From assembly GCF_003852525.1 (NCBI RefSeq), contig NZ_QAJL01000007.1, positions 1-64,000 on the forward strand: a DNA stretch of 64,000 nucleotides, written 5' to 3'. The notes beneath the pieces are model-generated. The model was not told the origin of the DNA. It made no database searches and saw nothing but the letters and a program-made list of their open reading frames with translations. The stretch is from Pedobacter sp. KBW06. Its GTDB lineage: Bacteria > Bacteroidota > Bacteroidia > Sphingobacteriales > Sphingobacteriaceae. Positions 19,516 through 28,015 of the stretch are shown here, piece by piece. A program made the position numbers and the translations under genes. Each line of letters starts with the position of its first letter. Positions within the stretch are counted from its first letter, which is position 1.

Positions 19516-21312
19516 ATGTATAAATCGACATTTAAATTTCATCAGGTGATTGTTATGGGCATTTTATTCAGTTCATTATTTACCTCCGCTTATGCGCAAA
19601 AAAAACTCCTGTTTGCAACATCCAATCAAGAGTTTTATGGCAACAGTAAAATTACTACCGCTAACACTCCTCAAATACGTAAAGACACAATTAAGAACTT
19701 AGACAAGGTGTTTTCAGAGTGGGACAATACTCCGCACAAACCGGGCGTGGCAGCTGGGATCATAAAGAATGGTAAAATTGTCTACTTAAAAGGATTTGGA
19801 AGTGCCGACGTTAATCATCAATCCCCCATCACCGTAGACACCAAGTTTCAAATAGGCAATATGTCAAAGCAATTTACGGCTTTTGCAATTTTACTGCTGG
19901 AAGAACAGGGAAAATTGTCTCTTTCTGATGATGTTCGTATCTATATTCCACAGTTGCCTGATTTTGGACATCCAATAACCATTAAGCATTTGTTAAGCCA
20001 ATCCAGTGGATTGGCAGACTTTTTAGCCTTAAAAGAAATTGCAGGCTGGAGATCCAAAGACATTTTCACACAACAGGATGCGTTGGATTTGGTCCTTCAA
20101 CAAAAGAAATTGGATCATATACCGGGTACAAAATTTTCTCAGACCTCATCGGGACTCATTTTATTGACTGAAGTAGTAAAACAAGTGACCGGGCAAACCC
20201 TGGCAGCCTTTTCTCAGCAATATATTTTTCAGCCCCTGGGTATGAGCAATACGCTGTTTTATGATGAAAATCAACTGATAACACCCCATGTGGCTGCCTC
20301 CTATCAAGTTGAAAAAAACGGGTTAAAGAATAATCACATTAATTATTCCATTATTGGAACAACCAATCTTTACACTTCGGTAGCAGATCTAAGCCGTTGG
20401 TATGTCAATTTTGAGAACCCCAAAATAGGCAGTAAAAAATTAATTAAAAAACTGACTTCAGCAGTTACTTTAAATGATGGCAGCACCACCTATAACCCTA
20501 CTGCAGGAAGATTGCTATACGGACAACAATATCAGCATGCAGAACGAGGTGTTCCAAAAATCTGGACTTATGGTTTAGAGGGTGGATATGCCAGTAATAT
20601 TTTCATATTTCCAAATCAAAATGTCACGTCCTTTGTTCTTGGCAACAACAATAGATACAATGGTGGTCTTGCCATGAATATGGCTATTGAAGTGCTTGGG
20701 GATATATTTCCTGCGCCAGCGAATATTGATTTCGAAAAGCTCAAAACCATAAAGTTAACAGCTCAGCAATTAGAAACATACAGTGGCCATTATTGGGACA
20801 ATGAACATGTCTCGGCTCGCAGGCTTTATGTGAAAAATGACACCTTACGCTACCAATCTTTAGATGGCAGGGACGAAAATCTACTAGTGCCAATATCAGA
20901 AAACATTTTTCAAATGGTGGTTGATGGGGATGATGTGATCATGGTAAAATTTCGTGAAGAAGCTGGCATTATGAAAATGGTTTACACTTCCGGTGAAAGC
21001 GATGAGTATATATACGAAGCCTACAAGCCCATCAAACCTGCTGATATTGTTTTAACTGAGTTTACGGGCACCTTTTATAACGATGCATTAAACACAACCT
21101 ACATATTGTCTCAAAATGAAAAGGGTTTGTTTACAAGCAATAAAAATCACCCCCTAATTAGTTTCATTCCTATCCAGGCAGACCTGTTTTCAAGTAGCGT
21201 CAGGAATTTCAGTGATATTTGGTTTACCCGTGACAAACGAAAAAACATTACAGGGTTTTATATAAATTCTGACAGGATTAAAAATCTATTTTTTGAAAAA
21301 ATAAAACATTGA
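19516..21312 (+). CDS. serine hydrolase, class C beta-lactamase family, secreted
   Basis: 598 residues with a signal peptide (up to SAYAQ). The catalytic domain begins at ~residue 75: IGNMSKQFTAF holds the SxxK nucleophile; SQTSSG occupies the YxN position with Tyr lost; YGLEGGYAS supplies the third motif. A C-terminal beta-rich region of about 170 residues (LETYSGHYW ...) is the DUF3471-like tail common in this family. Periplasmic esterase or peptidase activity is likely; the missing Tyr may lower beta-lactamase-type activity. Related in fold to the 16452 protein, but the two are not close copies. Confidence 0.85.
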   Translation: MYKSTFKFHQVIVMGILFSSLFTSAYAQKKLLFATSNQEFYGNSKITTANTPQIRKDTIKNLDKVFSEWDNTPHKPGVAAGIIKNGKIVYLKGFGSADVNHQSPITVDTKFQIGNMSKQFTAFAILLLEEQGKLSLSDDVRIYIPQLPDFGHPITIKHLLSQSSGLADFLALKEIAGWRSKDIFTQQDALDLVLQQKKLDHIPGTKFSQTSSGLILLTEVVKQVTGQTLAAFSQQYIFQPLGMSNTLFYDENQLITPHVAASYQVEKNGLKNNHINYSIIGTTNLYTSVADLSRWYVNFENPKIGSKKLIKKLTSAVTLNDGSTTYNPTAGRLLYGQQYQHAERGVPKIWTYGLEGGYASNIFIFPNQNVTSFVLGNNNRYNGGLAMNMAIEVLGDIFPAPANIDFEKLKTIKLTAQQLETYSGHYWDNEHVSARRLYVKNDTLRYQSLDGRDENLLVPISENIFQMVVDGDDVIMVKFREEAGIMKMVYTSGESDEYIYEAYKPIKPADIVLTEFTGTFYNDALNTTYILSQNEKGLFTSNKNHPLISFIPIQADLFSSSVRNFSDIWFTRDKRKNITGFYINSDRIKNLFFEKIKH

Positions 21313-21375
21313 TTGTTCCTGTCCGCCAGGGCGCTCCCCTAATGCGATTGTGTTAGGAGATTTTAAGACGTTGGC

Positions 21376-21414
21376 ATTCCCGCCAACGTCAGATTCTTCT
21401 TGTGTTGGCGGGAA
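21376..21414. terminator. terminator-like hairpin between convergent genes
   Basis: Perfect 12-bp arms ATTCCCGCCAAC (21376-21387) and GTTGGCGGGAAT (21403-21414) with a 15-base loop, in the gap between the convergent genes at 19516 and 21449. Confidence 0.55.
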
Positions 21415-21448
21415 TATTAAAAACGATCCATAAGGCGTTCTGAATGAT

Positions 21449-23182
21449 TTATTGATTAAGAAGTGGTTTTACTTTTCCCAGCATTTCTTCAGCAGTGATA
21501 CCCGACAATGATTTAATGTCGAAAACCTCCAGCGCCTTATTGAGCTCATTTAGCTGTTTGGTTTGCTTATTTCTGGTGTAAAGCGACCTTAAATATCTGA
21601 TTTTTTCAAAATCCTGTGCTCCTTCAATTAGTTTTTCAAACCTCATAGAACTAAACGGTCCGGGATAAACCTGATAGGTATCTCCTGCTGGCCATGCCGT
21701 AAAACGACTATCTGCCAATGGATTTTTTGTCCAGCTATTATAAGCCCAACGTAAATAACCATCCATATTTTTATTCGCCGTGTACCATCCGATCCAGACT
21801 CCTTCTGCCGGAGAAGAGAAAGTAAATCCATTTGGATAAGGCTCAGTACAACAGGTATACCAGGTACTAACTTTACCCAATTGTCTCCGCTTTTCTAAAG
21901 TGGCGGGTGGGAAATCCCATTTGGAAGCGATGCAATAGGTGTCAATATCTTGTTCTATTTCGGGGTGATACTCCCCTGCCAATGCAATTTTCCAGTTCTT
22001 ATCTGTTTCTTTTAATAACTTTATGACCGATTTCATAGCGTCCATTGGTCTCTCGTCCATTGCAATATAAGTTTTGCCAAACCAACCTTTTTGCTTCAGA
22101 TGTCTGGCGAAATCAACAAGCATCGTTTTCCAGAAAGTGTTGTAAGACGCTGTACCAATGGCATCCGTAAAAACAGCTTCTTTTTGAGAATTTTCGTCAT
22201 AATACGTGAAAGCGATTTTCCAGGGTACCATACTGTAACAGTTGATACGTTCAGAAATGCCACAGTCCATTGCAAAGGCTATATATTTATCAAATAAACT
22301 ATAATCGTATTTCCAGCTTCCATCCTTTTTCTTCGTCCATTTAATCAGGCTCGGATAATCGTCGTAAGTTTGATGTCCCCATGGCTCATCAACGATACTT
22401 GCAGTAATGGTTTTTTGCCCTGCATCAGCAAGCATCCGGTAGTAATCTTTCATCAACGAAAAATGTTCAGTACCCCATAAAGGCGTATTATGCGTGCGCG
22501 CTATGGCTGCCGGATGTTGCCAGAGATCCAGATCATATTTCCATTTGTCGGGCCCGGGAAGTGTTTTGTCCAATACCTGAACGGTGACAGGTAATGTATA
22601 ATCCTTATCCCCCTTTATCTTAATAGTGCCTTTATAATTTCCAGGGACGGTATTTGCCGGAACTTTGATGCTCAACCAAATTGGTTGGGTACTGTTTTTA
22701 GCCAGCATGGCAGATGTAGTTTTTGTGTCGATCATATCCGCCACATAGGAAGAATCGAAATCCTGTGCTTTCCGGTAACCACAGCCATTTTTGAACTCAT
22801 CGGTAATGACATAAGTTAAGAACCCAGCCGTAATGTTTTCTTTTTTAATGAAGTTACCCTTGTTGTCTTTCAGGTCGTAAACTTGTAAACTAATCTCGTT
22901 CTGACTTTTACCTGCCCAGGCCAGCAGTTGGGTATGTATTTTTTCACCTTTCCAGGCTTTTGCTTCCCACATCATTTCTAAATCCAGTTTGGGAGGTAAT
23001 TCTCTTGCAAAACGCACATTGGAAGAAGCAAAACTTACATTTAATCCATCGGGTACTTTGCCCCACTGACTGTCAATAATTTGCGGGTTTAATACAGGCT
23101 TCTTTTGCAAAGCCAAACTTGCATCCTGCGCCCTAACATTTAAACATAAAAAGGATAGACCTATAAAAAACAGATGTTTCAT
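21449..23182 (-). CDS. DUF4091 glycoside hydrolase-like protein, secreted
   Basis: About 577 residues. The longest open frame begins at a TTG at 23245, but the ATG at 23182 gives a clean signal peptide (MKHLFFIGLSFLCLNVRAQ), so that start is chosen. The N-terminal ~200 residues are a beta-sandwich region, followed by a TIM-barrel-like part, and the C-terminus carries the DUF4091 signature (GYLRWAYNSW ... AGDTYQVYPGP ... SMRFEKLIEGAQDFE). DUF4091 proteins are found with glycosidases and are thought to act on complex glycans in the periplasm. Monocistronic; target glycan unknown. Confidence 0.82.
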   Translation of the reverse strand: MKHLFFIGLSFLCLNVRAQDASLALQKKPVLNPQIIDSQWGKVPDGLNVSFASSNVRFARELPPKLDLEMMWEAKAWKGEKIHTQLLAWAGKSQNEISLQVYDLKDNKGNFIKKENITAGFLTYVITDEFKNGCGYRKAQDFDSSYVADMIDTKTTSAMLAKNSTQPIWLSIKVPANTVPGNYKGTIKIKGDKDYTLPVTVQVLDKTLPGPDKWKYDLDLWQHPAAIARTHNTPLWGTEHFSLMKDYYRMLADAGQKTITASIVDEPWGHQTYDDYPSLIKWTKKKDGSWKYDYSLFDKYIAFAMDCGISERINCYSMVPWKIAFTYYDENSQKEAVFTDAIGTASYNTFWKTMLVDFARHLKQKGWFGKTYIAMDERPMDAMKSVIKLLKETDKNWKIALAGEYHPEIEQDIDTYCIASKWDFPPATLEKRRQLGKVSTWYTCCTEPYPNGFTFSSPAEGVWIGWYTANKNMDGYLRWAYNSWTKNPLADSRFTAWPAGDTYQVYPGPFSSMRFEKLIEGAQDFEKIRYLRSLYTRNKQTKQLNELNKALEVFDIKSLSGITAEEMLGKVKPLLNQ

Positions 23183-23448
23183 AACACTAAGGTAGCCATT
23201 TAGGGAAGAAGGCCGAATGGCTATTGCATCAAGTTTGTTACGCAAGCGTTTGCTTTAATGTAACAATTTAGTATCGAATTGCGGGTCTCTCAATTACATG
23301 GCTTGTATGTTCATGGCGCAGAAGAAATTTTATAAAAAAAGAGCTTAAATCAGTCATGATTTATAAAAGTAAATTTAATTTTAGCGTGATCTAATCACCT
23401 ATTCCTTATTCTTGCAAAGAATTAAGACTAAATGATTCATTCTAAAAC

Positions 23449-24147
23449 ATGAAAGATAAATTTTCCGACAACAATCAGACCGGAACGGTTTCTACTTTTT
23501 CTGAGCTTGTAGAAACGAATTTTCAAGGAGCCATGAATGCAATTTGCTGGTTCAGAGATTTAGCTGGAGATTTTAAGGAAATTGTGTCTAAACTTCAACT
23601 CAAAGAGAACATTACAGAAGTTTCCATTGAAGACCTTTTAGCGCTTCAGTTATCAGAAAAAGGTGATATGGCCCGGAAAACTATCTTAAACGATTTAAAG
23701 TTGCTGGCAGATTTCGGAGCTTCGCCTTCGCTCAATTTACTTAAAAGTTACGAACGGGATGAGGAGTTAGACTTTATTTCAACAGATGTATATTCTTATC
23801 ATGTAGACCGTTCGCCCATTGGAACGGATACGTTTTTATGTACCTATTATGGTGCTGCAAGTGATATCTTACCTAATCATCAGGTGGAACAAAAGATATT
23901 GATTCCTGAAATCCGGGCAAAGCTCAAAGAATTACATGACGGCCCGGAAACAGAATTTGAAACCTTTTTAAAAGAATATTATTTTGATCTGCATTATCAA
24001 CCTAAACCCAATGCCCAGCCAATAAATTTAGGATTAGGTCATCTCTGGAAATTAGCAGTAGACCATCCTGAACAAAAAGCATTACCCTGTGTTCATCGGG
24101 CACCTACAGAAAATGACGGTGAATATCGGCTGCTGCTGATTTGTTAA
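23449..24147 (+). CDS. DUF1826 family protein
   Basis: 232 residues. The C-terminal half matches DUF1826: DVYSYHVDRSPIGTDTFLC, a TYYG segment, LPNHQ, FDLHYQ, LGLGHLWKLA and CVHRAPTENDGEYR. His, Asp and Cys are plentiful in these blocks and the fold resembles Fe/2OG-dependent or cupin-like dioxygenases (the HxD in YHVDR), though no activity is established to my knowledge. In proteobacteria the family is often next to zinc-responsive COG0523 GTPases; here it stands alone, so the zinc link cannot be tested. Confidence 0.78.
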   Translation: MKDKFSDNNQTGTVSTFSELVETNFQGAMNAICWFRDLAGDFKEIVSKLQLKENITEVSIEDLLALQLSEKGDMARKTILNDLKLLADFGASPSLNLLKSYERDEELDFISTDVYSYHVDRSPIGTDTFLCTYYGAASDILPNHQVEQKILIPEIRAKLKELHDGPETEFETFLKEYYFDLHYQPKPNAQPINLGLGHLWKLAVDHPEQKALPCVHRAPTENDGEYRLLLIC

Positions 24148-24180
24148 ATGATGATTTGATAGGTATAGGGTTTTAATTAC

Positions 24181-24211
24181 TTTGTTTTACAATAAAGATC
24201 TTGTATTTTGG
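24181..24211 (+). promoter_or_regulatory. Bacteroidota-type promoter
   Basis: TTTG at 24181-24184, 19 bases, then TATTTTGG at 24204-24211, close to the -33 TTTG / -7 TAnnTTTG consensus, upstream of the gene starting at 24258. Confidence 0.5.
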
Positions 24212-24257
24212 TTTGACACCTGCCTAAAATAGTTTAATACTTAAAAAGCAGTCATTT

Positions 24258-24848
24258 ATGAACACCTACCAGTTTCGTTTTAATAACAACAAGAAAAACT
24301 CAACTATTTTGTTTTGGTTTTTTGCCGCACTGCTGACTATTCCATTAACAACTATCGGTTTCCTAATGCGTTCTCAGCCACTTTACCCGCCATGGCTATT
24401 GCTGGTCTTATTGCCTTTAACGTTAGTGTCCATTTACAAGCTGCTTAAATTAGCCTCGGCAAAGAAGTCGATGGAAATTATTTCACTCAATAAAGATGGC
24501 TTTACCAGCCTTTGTTTCGGTCCCGCTTTATTTTCGGAAATTCACTCCATTCGGGTGCCTGTAAGGCAAATAGGACTATTGGGGGGACTACCGTCCGACT
24601 ATTACAAAAACACAGATGCCGATATTCCTTACCTGGAATTTTCGATCATCATCAGGGATGGAAAAACGTTGAATTGGGTGTTGAATGAGTGGGGCGGGCT
24701 TTACAACTCAAAAGAAGACTTTTCAATTTTCTTTAACTTTCTCACAGCGCTAACTGATCAGCTGTATCAACTTTATCACACTAATGAGTCATATAACAGC
24801 TATTTAAAAATTCTTGACGAAAAAGGTTCCTGGGAAAAGCAAGGTTAA
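24258..24848 (+). CDS. hypothetical membrane protein with two N-terminal TM helices
   Basis: 196 residues. Two hydrophobic segments within residues 18-62 (FWFFAALLTIPLTTIGFLM and WLLLVLLPLTLVSIYKLL) are followed by a soluble domain of about 130 residues with a beta-rich pattern (IISLNKDGFTSLCFG, LEFSIIIRDGKTLNWVLNEW), as in bacterial PH-like domains behind membrane anchors. No family name can be assigned. It has its own promoter and sits alone between DUF1826 and the helicase gene. Confidence 0.65.
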   Translation: MNTYQFRFNNNKKNSTILFWFFAALLTIPLTTIGFLMRSQPLYPPWLLLVLLPLTLVSIYKLLKLASAKKSMEIISLNKDGFTSLCFGPALFSEIHSIRVPVRQIGLLGGLPSDYYKNTDADIPYLEFSIIIRDGKTLNWVLNEWGGLYNSKEDFSIFFNFLTALTDQLYQLYHTNESYNSYLKILDEKGSWEKQG

Positions 24849-25021
24849 GCTATAAAAGATCTGTCGCAAGAGCTGCTCAGCCTCCTTTCAGCCAGCTGTA
24901 CCCTAAGTAATAATTATGTTTTCAGTTAAAACAAATCAGGAAATAAACTACTGACTTTTCCCACCAATCATTTTTACATCTTATACTTTTCCTAAGGATT
25001 AAATTAGTAGTTTAGAGGTGA

Positions 25022-25029
25022 TATATTTG
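25022..25029 (+). promoter_or_regulatory. perfect -7 element before the helicase-nuclease gene
   Basis: TATATTTG matches TAnnTTTG exactly and ends 15 bases before the ATG at 25045, implying a very short leader. No matching -33 TTTG at the usual distance. Confidence 0.45.
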
Positions 25030-25044
25030 TAATAAAAGAGATTT

Positions 25045-27810
25045 ATGGATCATCCGTTCATAGTATACTTAAAAAACAAAACATCCCTAAAATTTGAATA
25101 CAAAAAAGATATTTCCACGGTTGTTCGTATGGACAACGGATATCTGATCACATTTTGTAATGGGAAGAGCTATAATTATGGAGCTGACAAAGTACAATAC
25201 TATTCGTTTTTATCGAGACGGGAAGATGTACGTATATATGAGAATGGCAAATTAAAAAACGAATATAATACTGTTGACAATTATGGGCGTTATTCGATTT
25301 TTCGAGATGGAGACCGTTGTTCTGATCCAACTGAAAACAATGCCAATATTGAAATCTGTGCTATAAAAAGGAATATTGGTCAGACGGAATCAGTAATCAA
25401 CTATTTTAAAAAGATATTGAAAGAAAGTGGCGGAGTATCATTTGACATTCCATCAGAGGAGACAGATATTGAGAATCCGAATCAAATCAGCGCCGAAATA
25501 TTACTCAAGGCTATTGATGGCATAGATGTATTAGAATCAAGGTCGGCACTATCCAACTACATTGATGGAACCAATCCTGATCTTGGCATTCCAAAAGAAA
25601 CACTAATCTATCCTTTCGGCTGCAACGCCAGTCAGCAACTGGCGGTTCAGACTACGTTCAGAAATAGCATAAGCATAGTAGAAGGCCCTCCGGGTACAGG
25701 AAAGACCCAAACTATCTTAAATATTATAGCCAATCTTATCGTACAGGACAAAACTGTTGCAATTGTTTCAAACAATAACACTGCAGTATTCAATGTGCGG
25801 GAAAAATTAGAGAAATATGGCTATGGAATGTTGGTGGCATCACTTGGAAATAATCAAAACAAAACTTCATTCTTTGACAATATTGAAGTGCAAACGATAA
25901 ATCCAGATTTTGAGATTTCAGAAGAGCGATTGACAGAAGCAATGAATGAGGTTCGCGATTTGGACTCCGTGCTCCTAAAGTGTTTTGAGTACAGGAATAA
26001 ATTAGCCACATTAAAAACGGAATTGTCAGATGCTGAATTAGAATTTGACCATATAAAAGCAGAACAACCACTGCAGCAAAATATAAAATCTGTGCTCGAC
26101 AAGAAATTTTACCGCAAATGGAATTTCAGAAAGGCTTTGAATTTGAAAAAATTGCTGTCAGCTATTGACCTTGAAAACAAATTATCTATCATAAACAAGT
26201 TGAAGTTTTTGCTGCAATATGGCTTATTTGACTTCAATAGTATTCATCAGCACAGTGAAGAGATCCCTGTTTATGTTAACCACAAATTCTATGAATTATA
26301 CATAGCAAAAATAAAAAATGAAATCCTGGATATTGAAAACTGGTTAGCGGCGAACAATGAAGAAGCTCATCTTAACCGTTTTATTGCAACCTCTAAAGAG
26401 GTATTCGAGGGTGTTTTATTTAAAAAATATAGCTGTTTAAAGCAAGTTGCCTTTAATGCCAAAGATTACCGGAATCAGTTTGATGATTTTACAAAGCATT
26501 ATCCTGTGATGCTAAGCTCCACACTCTCGCTACACACGAGCATTCCCAAAAAGCATCTTTTTGATTATCTGATTATAGATGAATCTTCACAGGTAGATAT
26601 TATAAAGTCAGCCGTCTGTTTTTCGTGTTGCCGGAATGTAGTTGTTGTCGGAGATAGCATGCAGCTTAACCACATTGTTGACCAGCAAAGTAAAGCAGCA
26701 GCAGCACACTTTCTGGTTGAGTACAACATCTCTCCCGCATATGACTATGTCAAACAGAATATTTTAAACTCGCTGAAAAGCTTATATCAGGATAAGGTGA
26801 AATCGGTATTACTCAAAGAACATTACAGGTGTCATCCTACGATTATTGGATTCTGCAATAAGAAGTACTATAATAATCAGTTGGTTATTATGACTTGCAC
26901 AGATCATCATCCATTTAGAATCATTGAGACAAATATATCGGGTGGAAAGGGTAATTACAATCAGCGGCAGATAGATGAAACAGATCTCTATATTCGTGAG
27001 CGCTATGTTTCGGATTACACAAAAGTTGGAGTGGTTACACCCTATAGAGATCATGCAGTTATGCTGCAAAAACAGTTGCCATCCGGAGCAGAAGCCGACA
27101 CGATACACAAGTTCCAGGGACGGGAAAAAGAGGTGATTATATTTAATACCGTCAGGAGCAAAATAGGAGCATTTATTGATAATCCAAACCTGATAAATGT
27201 TGCCGTATCAAGGGCTGTTAAAGAATTTATTATAGTAAAGCCGGAATCGATGGATCTTCCTCACGGAACTAATATCGGTGATCTGATACGCTACATCTGT
27301 TATACCACCGATCCGGCTGAAACGATTATTAAAGGTAAGATCTGCTCTGTTTTTGATCTTCTTTACAAAGAGTACAATAAGGCCTTTATGCAGTTTCTTT
27401 TATCGAACAGGAAGGTAAAAGGATCAGCTGCGGAGCTCATTATCCATCAGCTGCTGCGTGAGCATATATTGTTAAACACCCAATTCTCCTCTATTGAAAT
27501 GGTCAGAGAATATAAGCTTAGAGACCTTATCCGGGATTTTCAACCCTTCTCCGAAAATGAAATCAGGTTCATAAAGAATAATTCAAGAATTGATTTTCTC
27601 CTGTACAACAAAATTGATAAAACTCCTGTTATAGCGATTGAGGTGGACGGGGTTTCATTTCATGACAACGAATTGCAACAGGAAAGGGACAGCAGGAAGA
27701 ATCATATCCTGAAAACTATCGGACTACCATTGCTTAGATTATCGACCGATGGACACAATGAGGAATCAAGAATTATTGAAAGTTTAAGCGTTGCAATGGG
27801 GCTATCCTGA
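25045..27810 (+). CDS. SF1 (UPF1-like) helicase fused to a DUF2726/Vsr-like PD-(D/E)xK nuclease
   Basis: 921 residues. The helicase core has Walker A GPPGTGKT (214-221), Walker B IIDESSQ (Asp512-Glu513), motif III-like VVVGDSMQL, motif IV-VI elements (EHYRCHP; TIHKFQGREKE; NVAVSRA). The C-terminal ~110 residues are a nuclease of the DUF2726/DUF559 type: SRIDFLL (Asp850), AIEVDG (Glu866, Asp868), then a run ending LPLLRLSTDG. Residues 1-190 are unassigned. Helicase-nuclease fusions of this plan are common in bacterial defence islands, but this one stands alone between unrelated genes. A repair role is the alternative. Confidence 0.85.
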   Translation: MDHPFIVYLKNKTSLKFEYKKDISTVVRMDNGYLITFCNGKSYNYGADKVQYYSFLSRREDVRIYENGKLKNEYNTVDNYGRYSIFRDGDRCSDPTENNANIEICAIKRNIGQTESVINYFKKILKESGGVSFDIPSEETDIENPNQISAEILLKAIDGIDVLESRSALSNYIDGTNPDLGIPKETLIYPFGCNASQQLAVQTTFRNSISIVEGPPGTGKTQTILNIIANLIVQDKTVAIVSNNNTAVFNVREKLEKYGYGMLVASLGNNQNKTSFFDNIEVQTINPDFEISEERLTEAMNEVRDLDSVLLKCFEYRNKLATLKTELSDAELEFDHIKAEQPLQQNIKSVLDKKFYRKWNFRKALNLKKLLSAIDLENKLSIINKLKFLLQYGLFDFNSIHQHSEEIPVYVNHKFYELYIAKIKNEILDIENWLAANNEEAHLNRFIATSKEVFEGVLFKKYSCLKQVAFNAKDYRNQFDDFTKHYPVMLSSTLSLHTSIPKKHLFDYLIIDESSQVDIIKSAVCFSCCRNVVVVGDSMQLNHIVDQQSKAAAAHFLVEYNISPAYDYVKQNILNSLKSLYQDKVKSVLLKEHYRCHPTIIGFCNKKYYNNQLVIMTCTDHHPFRIIETNISGGKGNYNQRQIDETDLYIRERYVSDYTKVGVVTPYRDHAVMLQKQLPSGAEADTIHKFQGREKEVIIFNTVRSKIGAFIDNPNLINVAVSRAVKEFIIVKPESMDLPHGTNIGDLIRYICYTTDPAETIIKGKICSVFDLLYKEYNKAFMQFLLSNRKVKGSAAELIIHQLLREHILLNTQFSSIEMVREYKLRDLIRDFQPFSENEIRFIKNNSRIDFLLYNKIDKTPVIAIEVDGVSFHDNELQQERDSRKNHILKTIGLPLLRLSTDGHNEESRIIESLSVAMGLS

Positions 27811-28015
27811 TTAACCTACCATTGCACCACAGGAAAACAGATCAGCAAATCATTTTTGTTCAAAGAAAAGAACTCCTTAGATTATCTAAGAGGAAGCTTT
27901 CCATACTTAAACTCTACAAGAAGCCTGAGTGAAAAAAAAGTTTTTGTTTATTCATCACTGAGAAACTGTTCAAGACCCTAAATCGGATGAATGGATATTG
28001 AATGTTTGAAATGGA

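Noticed and set aside
23182..23245. TTG start at 23245 for the DUF4091 protein
   Set aside because: A standard signal peptide begins at the ATG 23182, and the extra 21 residues look like leader sequence.
27876..27890. Palindrome CTTAGAT-T-ATCTAAG between the helicase and kinase genes
   Set aside because: The loop would be a single base, so it is not a credible hairpin, and no terminator tract follows.
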